Positions 33,253-44,179 of a stretch of 64,000 nucleotides of DNA are shown piece after piece. This stretch comes from Armillaria gallica (taxonomy: Eukaryota > Basidiomycota > Agaricomycetes > Agaricales > Physalacriaceae): assembly GCA_037576215.1 (NCBI GenBank), contig JBANDB010000008.1:1-64000 (forward strand). Reading direction: 5' to 3'. The position numbers and the translations under genes were made by a program. Below the pieces are notes generated by a model, which saw only the letters and a list, made by a program, of their open reading frames with translations, had not been told where the DNA came from and ran no database searches. How positions within the stretch are numbered: position 1 is the stretch's first letter; each line of letters begins with the position of its first letter.

Positions 33253-35248
33253 TTATAATTTGCTGTGATGTTCGTAGGCACCAAAATTATCGCACGCCTC
33301 TCCGTGTGTCTCCAGAGACTCCACGTACCTATCCCATCTCTGATTCGAAACGATGGGCGCTATCGCATATTTTTCAACATCGAGTTGCTCCAGCAGCTGA
33401 TCCAGTCGCGGAAGAAGAGCCGTCGCGGCATCAACCTCCATCTCAATCTGCTTCTCACGAGACAATTTCGCATTCTCCAGAAACCAAGCTGGGTCGTCTG
33501 CTATGGCGCTCGCAACAAACATGTCGACGACGGTGGGATCCAAGTTCCTTTCCCGCGCTGCATCATATGCCAGACGTAATCCTATGGCTTCAATCAGAGG
33601 TTGGCAGTTGGGTAGAAGCACGCGTTCTGCAGCTATGCTCCTGTGATCAGGAAACAATGCCAGTTTACTGCGTAAAGCCGTTAATAATCCTCTTTCGTGC
33701 TTGTAGAGAAGACTGTTGGAAAATGGGGTTGAAGGGGGTGAAAGACGGCCTAAGAGAAGCTCGATGGCGAATCCTGGGAGGAAATTCAGGTTAGGTATGC
33801 ATGCTTTATCAAACCATACACGCACGTATAGATATTCCTAGGATATCGCCTTCGGCTATAGCAGCTCCTCGCATGTCAGCCTGAATTACTAGTGTTAGTG
33901 AAGATAGAAACAATTAAGCAGTTAATAATTCACGTTCAGGACCGAAAGTTGGTTCACTTCGGAGAGTCCTTGGGCCCCACATCGCATCCCCAGATTGAGT
34001 GTAACAGTAGTGGTCAGTTCCATAACTGTCGTCTTGAAGATGGCGGCGATGAAGTGTTTTAAGGATAAGTCCTTGGCAAGCACATATAGCTCTCGAGACT
34101 TTTCTGCGAACGCAGCCAATACGAATGTCTGGGATATGGCCGAAAGGATGGGTGTGTACTGAGTGACGAAAGACATGATCTCCCTTGGCTGTTTGGTGCT
34201 CGAGTCTACAACTCGGCGACGCAGACTGTACTTGGCTGCAATATAGGATGAAATCCTCATAGAAGAAATTCCCAGACTACCCATGGACAACGTTCCCGAA
34301 ATGACACGAGATATGTTGAAAAAGAACGCAGCACGGAGGTCTCTCGATCTATCGAGTGATCCTAACAAGGCGGATGCTGGGAGGAAAACATTGCGGAAAT
34401 ACGTTAAGCAATGTTTTACGGGGCGCGCTCCACCGCGAGGAGAAAGTACTCTGTGAATATGATTAGCGCCTTGGTTCCGTTTTTCGGAACTATTTCATGC
34501 TAACTTCGATATGATTCCTTCGTTCATCTTTTTTCCATCATGGAGTTTGACAAGAAAGACCTTGGGTCCACGGTCTTCCCCTCCGACAAAGAGACGAGCG
34601 TGTACAACGGATACACAAGGAATTCCCGATGGAGAGGTCGGCGGCATGAACCTTTTTTTAAATATAAGTCAACTGCTATATGAAAGGAGGTCTGATCTAC
34701 TGACTTTGCAGCATGCGCTACTGGAGTGTGAAGCTCGAACTCTCCACTCGGCAGTAATGTCGCTGTAGTCTCCATGTTAATAACGTCTAGGCCGTGCCCG
34801 AGTTCCGTGAGACAATATTGTCCGCTGGGGACAGAGGTTAACGGGAGAAGCGGTTACTCTGTACAGCCAGACTTACTTCCATTCGAACTTTAGTAGCCGA
34901 TCAATGGTTTGCCTGAGGTCCGGGCGGCTATCCAAATACATCGCCAATGTACCAACGCATAGGTTGAAATGAATGGTCAAGATTGTCGCGACAGAGACGT
35001 CCATGACAAGGATAGGATCGCTATGGAACTCCCAATACCTTGGTGAGACGTTGAGAACGTCTTCAGCTGTTAGATCTTTGTGCAGTAATGAGCACTTTTA
35101 AATATCTGCAGAATCGTTCGCACGTACTGAAATGCTGCACGACGGACTTGCACCTTGCATATGTGAGTCTGACGCGCTCTTCCAGAGGCAGATTCTCAGG
35201 AAGAATCTGCCACAAAGGTGTCGTCGCTAGCTGAGAAGTAGAACGCAT
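33253..35248 (-). CDS. Acyl-CoA oxidase/dehydrogenase-like protein
   Basis: Seven exons (35248-35128, 35075-34877, 34824-34705, 34651-34505, 34450-33934, 33880-33826, 33773-33253) give 1680 bases, 559 residues, with phases matching throughout. Diagnostic segments in order are the start (LATTPLWQILPENLPLEERV), VLNVSPRYWEFHSDP, LTELGHGLDVINMETTATL, FMPPTSPSGIPCVSVVHARL, HCLTYFRNVFLPASALLGSL, RCGAQGLSEVNQLS, DMRGAAIAEGDILGISIR, and a C-terminal helical part ending APIVSNQRWDRYVESL. This matches a fungal branch of the acyl-CoA oxidase fold, flavin enzymes that introduce a double bond into acyl-CoA, often in peroxisomes. No SKL-type C-terminal targeting signal is certain (the end is HHSKL). The gene shows no lesions. 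An intron donor at 34705 (GTCAGT) is weak but is needed for frame. Confidence 0.88.
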
Positions 35249-35626
35249 TGGAACGACAATGTTGTTTACTGGGGGGGGAAGAGTTTGGTTGAGATAGAAC
35301 AACGTCGATATATAAATACTAACACAGAAACCCGTTCATGGTAATCCAACACACAGCTTGTGCCCCGCAGTTGGAATCTTCGGATGGAATCTGACGCCCA
35401 CGGAAACATTAAGCTTATATGGAGATTCTTTACATCGGAGTAAATTAACACGGACAAGAAGTTGGCTGCATATCACCGAACCATATAAAAACGCGGCACC
35501 GTCAGTACTCATCAAGCGCTGGACATATTAACCATCTGAACCTCTCCTCCACGGCGGGTCGTTATCCCTATTCAAATGCAATCAGTTCCGTAGTACATGG
35601 ACAACGCTTCCCATTTACCATCAACA
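35249..35626. other. Intergenic, no gene seen
   Basis: About 380 bases between the acyl-CoA oxidase start and the presumed 3' end of the second DUF6534 gene. No feature is supported apart from a presumed promoter. Confidence 0.4.
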
Positions 35627-37414
35627 TCAAACATAGATGTCGGCGAGACGTATTGACCAGCACGCAGCTCCTGACGGATTTTGTGCCGCGCGTTCAGCCT
35701 GACAGAAAAGTACCATGTTAGGCGGAATCAGAAACGTTAGAAGGTACTCACGACACAAGCATCGAGTTGACGTAAACTGAGGTGGGTTAGCTCTCCCGCC
35801 TGCACCGCTCAAAAGCGAAACTACGTGCCTTTTCCGAGAGAGAAATGGAATATCGCCCACGTGAAATCAGACTCTGGTGCAGCAAGCCACTTCACATATA
35901 CAATTAGACGTGATGGTATTCGTGAGGCAGTGGGACATACAGTAACCAAATTTGCCAAAGCCATGATGCTTGATACCGCGCAGGCCGGACATGAGAACTT
36001 CGTACATCCAATGAATAGAAAGAGGGCGCACTTTGTTAAGAGTCCGATGTTAACGGAATACAGCACAAGTCTGTCGACTGCATGCCTTGTCCTTGAACCG
36101 TGTCGGTAAGCTATGCGGGCTACGCGGTACGTTCAACCGCTTACCTCCGGAAAACATTTGTTCGACTTTCTCTGAGATAAATCACCAAAGATGTACTAAT
36201 AATGATATCGCAGAGCATACTGCTCCCAAGCTCAATACTTCCAGAAATCTGGCAAAGGATGAGCAACAGGTCATAATGTGATAAATCGACAGTACATGGT
36301 TGAAGCGTGAATAAACGGCGATGATGGAATCGATTGTAACCCTACAGCCATGTCAGTACAGAAATCCGCTTCAATGTTCGCGAGGAATACGCACATGTAG
36401 CTGACGAGGGCTTGCAATGTATTGTCAGAATTATATCGGAAGTGATTTGTAATGAAACACACCGAATCCTCCTCCCAATTGAGTGATTGCGAGGATGATC
36501 TGAGCAAGCGTTAGCCCAGCCCAGGACTTACAATAAGGCACCCACGATGACCACAACTAGAAGGACTTTCTTCCCGCTCACTGAAACCTACAGTGAATAC
36601 TCTGATATCGAATAAACTAACGGAGTTCGTACCAAACCAGACTCGCATGGCGTAAAAGCTAGGCATCAATTAGAAAGGGAGGCGTCCTAGGGTCTCGAAT
36701 AAACTCACCATTGAACAACTGTCGTCAGGAAATACTGGAAAGCGTTTGGTGTAAGTGCAAGTACGTCGTATATATGTGAAGGAGCGCCTACAGTGATGTA
36801 TGCCGGGACCTGTGTTTGCCCAAACGTCAGTTCTAAGTAACTCCTGACTTCTTATAGCACTTACAACTATCAGGCTCCTATGTGCTCGAGTTAGCAAAAG
36901 ACATCGGATGTAAATTTATTGGTTATGTTACTTTTTTAGTACACCGAGGAACGCATAGTTGGGCGGAGTGCGACAGATAATCATCCAGAAATAGACCATA
37001 TACGCGATAGTCGCCAGTTGAGCTGTGCTCAGGATTCTTTGAGACGGTGATTTGGTCAGGTTATCGCGAGATGTATCAGAAGGCGGACGTACACACAAAA
37101 TCCTACCTGTATAGAATTGCGGATCAGCGGTCGCCAGGAGAGTTTAAAATTTCAATACCAGATACTTCAGAAAGGCTCTATCCTTTGGGTAGGTACGATA
37201 GTACGCAGACGCTTGAGCAATAGTAACGGCCCATAGTCTGTAAAAGTAAATAAATCTCGAAGTCGGGCATCTCGAGGGACGGACAGACGTACGGTGCACA
37301 GATAGTCACCGCTGAGTAAGTGAGTGTGAGAAAAAGAAGGCCAACACGGAATGAAGCTGACGCACCAACCAAAAACGGTGTCAAGCCCGTGATAGAAATG
37401 GTTAGGTTAGACAT
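35627..37414 (-). CDS. DUF6534-type seven-helix membrane protein, copy 2 (multi-exon)
   Basis: Exon 1 (37414-37293) encodes TPFLVGASASFRVGLLFLTL and TYSA; a GTACGT donor joins it to exon 2 (37237-37159), LWAVTIAQASAYYRTYPKDR. The YRTYPKDR loop is a hallmark of the family. Later segments are TIAYMVYFWMIICRTPPNYA, AYITVGAPSHIY, SFYAMRVW followed by VSGKKVLLVVVIVGALL, and YSVNIGLLT. These follow the expected helix order. The middle and last exons are not fully resolved; the 3' boundary near 35627 is approximate. The function of the family is unknown. It is the second such gene in 12 kb, on the same strand as copy 1, suggesting an old duplication. Confidence 0.65.
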
Positions 37415-37959
37415 GGTCAGGCAAAGAAATTCTGGGGATCTCTAATGGGAATGGACAAGGACGCGGCTCTATATTGTTATTCCGTGAGGAAGGCCACATT
37501 GATATCGGGATTATGCGTTTCAGTACATAGGTCTAGTATCCCAGACACGTGGATACCGTAAGCGTATCAACATCATCACGAACTGATTGCAGTGGTCTGC
37601 TGCTGTCGTTTACAAAGCAGTCCGGACAGATCGTAGGGAGGAGATCATGCACGACTGCAGGCGGCCAACTGCGAATTGAAAAATCAATGATCTATTGAGC
37701 ACGGAGAGATTGATAATCAATCGAAGAATCGAAGAATGGGGCAGAGAATGGACGTGACCACATGCGTCGAACTGACTCAGGTTGGGTCGTCCTAGTGACC
37801 AAAAAAGGAAAGTAGACTCGGGTAGTGCGGCCCGCTTGCTTTGCGACCAACTTTGATTGTTCTCAGGATTTGAATGATAAAGCTTAAAGGGCCACCACCG
37901 TCTCGGAAGCAGTGCTCATCTAGTCCTTTCCACGATTCTCATTCAATACAACCTTTGAA
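37415..37959. promoter_or_regulatory. Shared divergent promoter region (DUF6534 copy 2 / right SDR)
   Basis: About 545 bases separate two divergent starts. The last 100 bases before the SDR start keep similarity to the left SDR upstream region (CTCAGGATTTGAATGATAAA), so the proximal promoter was part of the duplicated segment. Confidence 0.4.
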
Positions 37960-38986
37960 ATGGCTCGAAAAGTTTACCTCATCACTGGTGCAAACCGTGG
38001 CATTGGTATGCACTGCATCTCGCTGGTCGCTCACATCTCTGACGACCTTGGCAGGACTGTCTCTCGTCAATGAACTAGCGGCTAAAAACTCCGACATTTC
38101 AATCTTCGCCGGAGTGCGCAACCCTTCGAATGCAAATAGTCTGGAAGAACTCTCCAAGAAATATACTGGGAAGATCACCATTGTCAAGTACATCTCTGCC
38201 GACGAGGAAGGCAACAAGGCGTTAGCGAACGAGATCGAGACGAAACATGGTCATCTCGACGTCGTGATCGCATGTGCAGGTCAGTTCCATACTAGGTTTC
38301 CTCTCCTGCCTTTCGACATTTCCTGAACATCACAAGGTATTGCGACTTATATGGGTTCGGCTCTGGAGACCCCTGCTAGTGAACTGCGGGATCATCTCGA
38401 TGTGAGTGTCACCTACACATTCCACTTTTATGATATCTTATGGATTTCACAACTAGGTGAACGTTACTGGGATACTTGTTCTCTTCCAATCTGTCTACTC
38501 TCTCCTTAAAGCGAGCACTTCGTCTCCACGGTTCATTCCCATATCCTCGGCTGCTGCGAGCTTGACTGCTTTCATATCCCTCCCTGCAGGGTACACATGC
38601 TATGGCGCAAGCAAGGTTGCCGTAAACTATATCGCCAGGAAACTTCACTTCGAGAATGACTGGCTCAGTACGTGTTGTGTTTTATTCAACTTCGCGGCTT
38701 ACACTTCTTTCTCGCAGTCTGCTTCCCACTTGCACCCGGAATTGTACAGACAGATATGTGTGAGTAATCATGTTGGGAAGAGCACTCTGTGGGCGCTGAT
38801 GAACTTAATACAGCTCGTGCGAACCGAGAGATGGATAAGACTGGTACATTGGCGCCGATTCAAGATGCTATGGCTATGTCGACAGAAGAAGCTGCTCCAA
38901 TTCTCGTTGGTGTCGTTGAGAATGCTACGCGTGAGAAAGACAGTGGAGAGTTCATGAACATCGACGGCCAGAAATTGCCGTGGTAG
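37960..38986 (+). CDS. Short-chain dehydrogenase/reductase (ketoreductase-like), right copy
   Basis: Six exons (37960-38005, 38055-38279, 38337-38401, 38457-38667, 38718-38759, 38814-38986) give 762 bases, 253 residues, matching the left copy exon for exon. ITGANRGIG, VVIACAG, ISSAAASL, YGASK and the C-terminus EFMNIDGQKLPW are present. The fifth intron (38760-38813) has a CTGAT branch site; skipping it would create an early stop, so it must be spliced. Differences from the left copy are mainly conservative. It is predicted to be a cytosolic NAD(P)H ketoreductase. The gene is followed by the intact F-box gene in the same direction, mirroring the left arrangement in inverted order. Confidence 0.95.
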
Positions 38987-39939
38987 TCGAAGCAGTATCA
39001 ATGTGTTTTAGAACTGAAATCATTTGTACCTTTTGTATCACACGGACCCTGTTTCTGAGAACATACTAGAGACATTCGCAATGTGCAAACTCAGATCATA
39101 CCTTTCTTGTTTCTCCGAATACTTTGCCCGGTTCTTTCAAAGGTTGACGGTGCCAATATCAATATCAAGGATTAAGGGCTGTGATTCGCAGATATTTATA
39201 GAGTTTGTTTCGGCATTGAATCAAACGGCCCTGGGCTTTTCGGGACCGATTCAGGGACCCGGTAGGATCCTACGACCTCAGGGTAACGATATGGCATAGG
39301 AGACTGAAGTAGTGAAAAAGGCGGGGAGCAAAATCAAGGGATCCGGCTCAAAGTCATATCTCAACAGAGTCACAGCTGCTTCGCAGAGTATGTATTTTCT
39401 CATAGCGCGTAATCTAAGAGTACATTCCAGACATGTCGTGTACAGTCGCAGTGTTCCAGCACGATAGGAGAGCATAACTGCGACAGCGATTGCTATCACA
39501 GGACGGATGCGGGTGAGAATCGGATCTTGTACATAGCAATCAAGATCAGAAGAAGATTTCGGGAGAGCTTTGTCGGTAGTGGCAGTAGCGCGCACTGATC
39601 ATACACTACCATTCAGGCTACCCAGCTGTCCTAGTATCAGAGACCAATCAGCGATTTGAACCTGGATTTTAGAGGCACACGCCTACATAAGGCTTCTTTC
39701 CGAGCTGATCGTCTCTATAGAGGTTTGTATTGCTGCGAAGCGTTTGAGCTTCATCATGCAATCTTTCCAAATCAATAGAACGAGACCAGTTCTTGAGATC
39801 ATACAGATCATGATAGTGAAGAGCAAATCATGAGGAGGACACGCGCTGTGCAAGCTGTGTTAGAATAGCTCCTACAATTCACTGGCTAGACTGACTCACA
39901 AAAGAGGTCCTACACAGCGCCCATCGCATCCCATTCGCG
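38987..39939. other. Intergenic between SDR and F-box gene
   Basis: About 950 bases with no gene. In the left copy this interval is about 3.5 kb and contains the FAD oxidase and an AT-rich island. I see no remnant of the oxidase here. Confidence 0.5.
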
Positions 39940-41084
39940 ATGAAGGTCCCTCCAGAGCTAACTGACCTCATCATCGACGAAGTCCAGGACGATGTCCCTA
40001 CACTGTCCTCGTGTACCCTCGTCTCCCACGACTTTCATCCTAGAGCACGCCTCCACTCCTTCCGCAAAATCACCATCGGTCATCCCTCCAGGTCAAACTC
40101 CACCCAAAATTTTCTTCGTCTATTGGTCGATTCCCCGCACATCAGGTGGTTGGTCAGGACCGTTGTCGTAGACGCAGAATATGGCTTTGACGAGGATGGG
40201 AGCTGGGAAGAGATGAACCAGCGCATTAACACTCTCCTATGGAAGACCGCGCACGGGAGGCAGTGGGTGTGCAGGGACGCCGCGTTGGCCGAGTTACTCG
40301 GATCCCTGCCGAATCTGGAAGGCTTCACTGCTGGAGCACTCAGATGGCGCTCGTCAGAGAGAATCCCGTCTCAAGTGACGTCGTTCGAGAGTGTCGTACC
40401 CAGGAGGCCTATCACGACTTTGGCGCTGAACTACGTTCATTTCGATTCGCTTCCCAGTTTTATCACCATCCTTGGCTCGTTTACCCAGCTGAAGTCCCTG
40501 CGCTTGGGTGTCATCATACATGCGCCAAGCCCAGGAGATTCCGTGATGACATTGAGCCAGGGTCCGCTTGGTTTACAAGAGGTCGAAATGAACATGGAGG
40601 GCTGCGCATCGATCGTGGAGCTCTTCGCTAGGTCCGCTCCAGTAGCAAGCAGCTTGAAGCGTCTCGTGTTGAAAAAGTGCTATCGAGGCCAGATGGAACT
40701 GGTTCGAGAGCTGGTGTCGTTGTCCGCAGGGTCGTTGAAGTATCTTCATGTGGACGATAGCGAACTGCCAGAAGAATTCCGTAAGTCTTTATATCGCAAT
40801 TGAATGGAAGCTAAATCGGAACCTACATAGTTATGCGATGCCCACCGCTGAGAGTACATCACATCAAAACATTATTTGTTGGTCCTTCATCGATTGTGGT
40901 GATGAGATGGTGGCTCGATGCATTGGTGAACTCGAAGGGCTCGGCGTCCCAAATAGCAGATATCATCTTTGATCTAGGCCGAGTCAACGACGCAGACCAT
41001 TCGACAATCATTCGCCAAGCGGTAGCACAGAGTCAGTTACGGATACATGCTACTGGTCGCCTAATACACCTCCGCAGTTACTAG
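39940..41084 (+). CDS. F-box protein with LRR-like C-terminus
   Basis: Two exons, 39940-40780 and 40831-41084, joined by a 50-base intron, give 1095 bases, 364 residues. Residues 1-45 (VPPELTDLIIDEVQDDVPTL, SSCTLVSHDFHPRARL) are an F-box. The remainder (for example LALNYVHFDSLPSFITILGS, FTQLKSLRLG, LKRLVLKKCYRGQ, LKYLHVDDSELP) has spaced leucines as in degenerate LRRs of agaricomycete F-box proteins. It probably docks to Skp1 in an SCF ubiquitin ligase and selects substrates through the repeats. It is the intact member of a three-copy set: an inverted pseudogene at 15674-16400 and a fragment at 45648-46165. Confidence 0.9.
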
Positions 41085-41528
41085 GGTACCGGGTAGAACT
41101 CCATCATATTGTATTGAAGAAATAATATATCTTTGAAACTAGACGGCCAACTCTACGAAATGGGTTATTTAATACATACAGGACAGAGATAGAACAAGTA
41201 GACCGTACTCTATGTCAAGAACTGGTAGGTGATGTTAAGCGAAGGTTCAAATTCTATCATCTATATCCGTGTAAGGGTCAGAATAAAACCGGAGAAAACA
41301 TTGTTACGCACCACTGATGTCTTGCTTATCCAACGAAGGTATCGTGTTCAAAGTGTTTGGAGTCCACTGAGCGAGTAGCCATGAGTTCCAGTCGGAGATC
41401 GTGGCATCGTCGAAGAAAGGCAGTTATCACTCCAGGTATTTCGCGCAAACAAGGTCCTTCGTTTTCCAAAGCGAGCTCTTCTATCGGCGTTGATAGTTAG
41501 GTACATGTGGTCATCGTCGAAAGGAAGA

Positions 41529-41592
41529 GTGTCACTGTCACGGGCTGTCACCAAAGCGTCGATTGTATGATCACGGGCCGGCTTCCGGTCTG
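41529..41592 (+). repeat. F-box-associated conserved core, copy 2
   Basis: It contains GTGTCACTGTCACGGGCTGT, CACCAAAGCGTCGATTGTAT and GATCACGGGCCGGCTTCCGG, aligning with the cores near 13938-13998 (minus) and 47009-47080. It lies 0.45 kb downstream of the F-box gene. Confidence 0.65.
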
Positions 41593-41699
41593 CCTTGACC
41601 TGACAAGAATTTTCATGTATCGCTTGTCGCGCACTCTATCCTCAAAATCTTTATACGTATCACGTACAAGGGAATCCAGAGTCTTTCTGTACCGATACT

Positions 41700-42378
41700 G
41701 ATTGGAATTGTTCCTTCAACATTCTTTATTGAGAATTAACCGATGTCTACCCCATGTAAGAATCAACATTATACCAACCATGGTGAGAAGTTGGTGAGAA
41801 GTTCCCTCCACCTCTTAATCTCCGGCGGTTGTAGTTTTATGAACTGACAAAGAGCACACCTGAGGTCTCGATGTGCCAGCCAAAGGACGTCTCTCGGGCC
41901 GTCGTCGGGATGTGATCCTTCCCTTCAAAGTGACGCTTGAGTGACGCTAGCGTTTTCTGAACGTACGGAATAGTCTCGCGTCTTCGTTACTTGTCAAATA
42001 CAGAGCGCGACACTGCACAGCTTGCTATGAAGTGCGGAAGGGTCGATCTCTGACAGTATATCGGTTTCCCGGTCTACGTGTAGTCGATAATTCAACTGTT
42101 GGTATGATTTATGACACCGCATACTTTATAGTTCTCTTGCTATCTGATAGATTGTGACCACCGACTCTTTATTCTTAGTGTCGCTGATGTTCATCTTCAA
42201 TTTTGTGCGTGCTATCCGGATTTCTACATTTGATGTGTCTCATTCACATATCTATCAGCTATGACTATTGTATGAGGTGTAGACCGACGAATGTATAATC
42301 TGACAGTGTATCTGGTAGGTACTAGACATGATGCGTAAGTGCTAAATATAATCCTGAATGATGTTTAAGACGACGGTA
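41700..42378. other. No gene recognised
   Basis: Intergenic sequence, no supported feature; 3' flank of the HET gene on the minus strand. Confidence 0.45.
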
Positions 42379-44178
42379 TCAAACGAGAATATTGACACGC
42401 TTTTCTCCTGCAAGGAATTCCAACGTACTTCTGTCCACATCATCAGCCATCTTTAACACGGCTAGTTTCTCGAAGCTCCCGTCTGACAGTCTTCGCCCGA
42501 CTACCCACTGTATCCATTGGCAAGACGTCGAATAAAACGATTCCCCGGATCCGATCAATGTGTATATGTCTTCGGGAATAACGTACGGGTGCGTTGCAAT
42601 AATGTTGAATGTATGCTGTGTCCCGTGCGCGTCTTCAACAAGCAACTCCCCATGTCGGTCGGTTCCTTGCGTGCCCTCGACAGCCAGCCCCCTCACGAAC
42701 CCTTTTTCAATACACAACGCCTCACATCGATCAGCATTAGCTTTCCAATCCCTTTCGACGTGCGTAAAATAGTAGTCGTCCATCGGCATATAATCCCCGG
42801 GCAGAGACTTCGTCATGAGTTGGTCCCACGACGGTCGCCATTTTGCGCCTGCTCTTCCTGGTTCAGGATACAGAAAGAACACAGCCCCTCGCATGGTGTC
42901 GTCTGTCGTAGTCATCAAGGCTGTCCATGCATCCTCGATTGAGTGGCTCTCGTAGTACGCTGGTATCGTGGGCGACCCGAGAAGGAACGCCATCCCTGCA
43001 ATCTTATCTACCGGACTCGTCGATGCTCGATGCCGCATCTCCTTCAACATATCGAATATTCTGTGCGTTGCCTTCCTCATGCCCTGCAGTCTCTGGTGAA
43101 AGGTTGTCAGAATGTCAGCATCGTAGTTCCCATCCTTGTCCACCGCCGCATCCATTGGCCCATCTGGCGTAATACCACAAATTTGATGGTTCCGTAATCC
43201 AATCTCCTGTAGCGTCCATGCGCGGTTGAACCAGCATCGATCGCTGTCGAAGTAGCCAGGCTTCACACTGAGCGGCCTCCCGAGCCCACTCAGGTAGTAG
43301 TATATATCCACGGTGAAGTACACAAATCCAATTGTGGGTACATCAAGCATCCACTCTTCCGCGCGCAGATCCTCTCTCGTCCCTCCTCTCTGCCTCAAAC
43401 AAAGGACGTCCAACCACACGTACTCCAAGCCCATATTCAGCATCTCGATGCGAATGCGGTCAAGGTTTGTATCGTTGGGGATGGGCGCGGGCCATTCACG
43501 CCCGTTGATGGGCGTCCACTCATCATGGCGTTCATGCTCGTCCACCCACGCATGCGATATTGGAGCCGGATAATCAGTGCCAGTGCTCCATATTGGGACA
43601 ACGCGATTGCTGTACAGATCCCAGACCCGTCGAGGATATATCCACGGCTCCACAATACGGCCTCCGTGAACTGCGGTTTGTCGCATCTCTCGGTCCTTCT
43701 CTTCGCATTCGTGTAGCCTGTATGGGATTTTACTCCAGTCTTCAGTGTACCACGCCGTTCGGAGAGAGCTGTAGGCAGTGCCAAAGTCGTATTTCTTCGC
43801 GATACAGTCTTCAAGAAGAGAGGAGAGTGACGGTTTGTCCAAAGTGTGCGATGTACCGAGGGTGGTGTTAAGTCGCTCCAAGATGCCATGAAGGCCGAGG
43901 ATAGTACAGGGAGTGTTCGCGAGAGAGGATGATATTACAGGTTTTTTACCAGTGTAAATCCGCTGCAATGGAACAGCGATCTCCTCCTCCATCTCCGTGC
44001 AGGCAGAGATCGTCACCTCCGGGAACTTTGCATGCTCGATGAGTGCCTGAAATATGTTAATAATGCTATCAGGTGTCTGGCGACGCCCTTGTGGAATACT
44101 TACTATGCCATCTTGTCGGTATTTCCATATTGTTTGAAACCAATCGCGTTTGGCGCGAAAGGCGGCTAATTTCTCCAA
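42379..44178 (-). CDS. HET-domain (heterokaryon incompatibility) protein, copy 1
   Basis: The minus frame is open for 599 codons but contains an in-frame 57-base intron at 44103-44047 (GTAAGT..CAG), leaving about 580 residues. HET-domain landmarks are ISHAWVDEHERHDEWTPING, EYVWLDVLCLRQR, DVPTIGFVYF and DRCWFNRAWTLQE. A conserved C-terminal half follows (SPVDKIAGMAFLLGSPTIPA, VFFLYPEPGRAGAKWRPSWD). The true start lies upstream of 44178, perhaps in a short first exon beginning near 44240, but I could not close the frame. HET proteins trigger programmed cell death after non-self recognition in ascomycetes; in basidiomycetes the role is less clear. A homologue with the same layout lies at 53740-55623. 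Confidence 0.85.
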   Translation of the reverse strand: MEKLAAFRAKRDWFQTIWKYRQDGIVSIPQGRRQTPDSIINIFQALIEHAKFPEVTISACTEMEEEIAVPLQRIYTGKKPVISSSLANTPCTILGLHGILERLNTTLGTSHTLDKPSLSSLLEDCIAKKYDFGTAYSSLRTAWYTEDWSKIPYRLHECEEKDREMRQTAVHGGRIVEPWIYPRRVWDLYSNRVVPIWSTGTDYPAPISHAWVDEHERHDEWTPINGREWPAPIPNDTNLDRIRIEMLNMGLEYVWLDVLCLRQRGGTREDLRAEEWMLDVPTIGFVYFTVDIYYYLSGLGRPLSVKPGYFDSDRCWFNRAWTLQEIGLRNHQICGITPDGPMDAAVDKDGNYDADILTTFHQRLQGMRKATHRIFDMLKEMRHRASTSPVDKIAGMAFLLGSPTIPAYYESHSIEDAWTALMTTTDDTMRGAVFFLYPEPGRAGAKWRPSWDQLMTKSLPGDYMPMDDYYFTHVERDWKANADRCEALCIEKGFVRGLAVEGTQGTDRHGELLVEDAHGTQHTFNIIATHPYVIPEDIYTLIGSGESFYSTSCQWIQWVVGRRLSDGSFEKLAVLKMADDVDRSTLEFLAGEKRVNILV

Positions 44179-44179
44179 G

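Noticed and set aside
38760..38813. Very short (about 23-base) intron or early stop in the SDR
   Set aside because: A normal 54-base intron with a CTGAT branch and ATACAG acceptor restores the frame, and the left copy has the same structure.
42517..43889. Several frames antisense to or overlapping the first HET gene
   Set aside because: They are shadows of the long HET frame; only the minus frame carries recognisable motifs.
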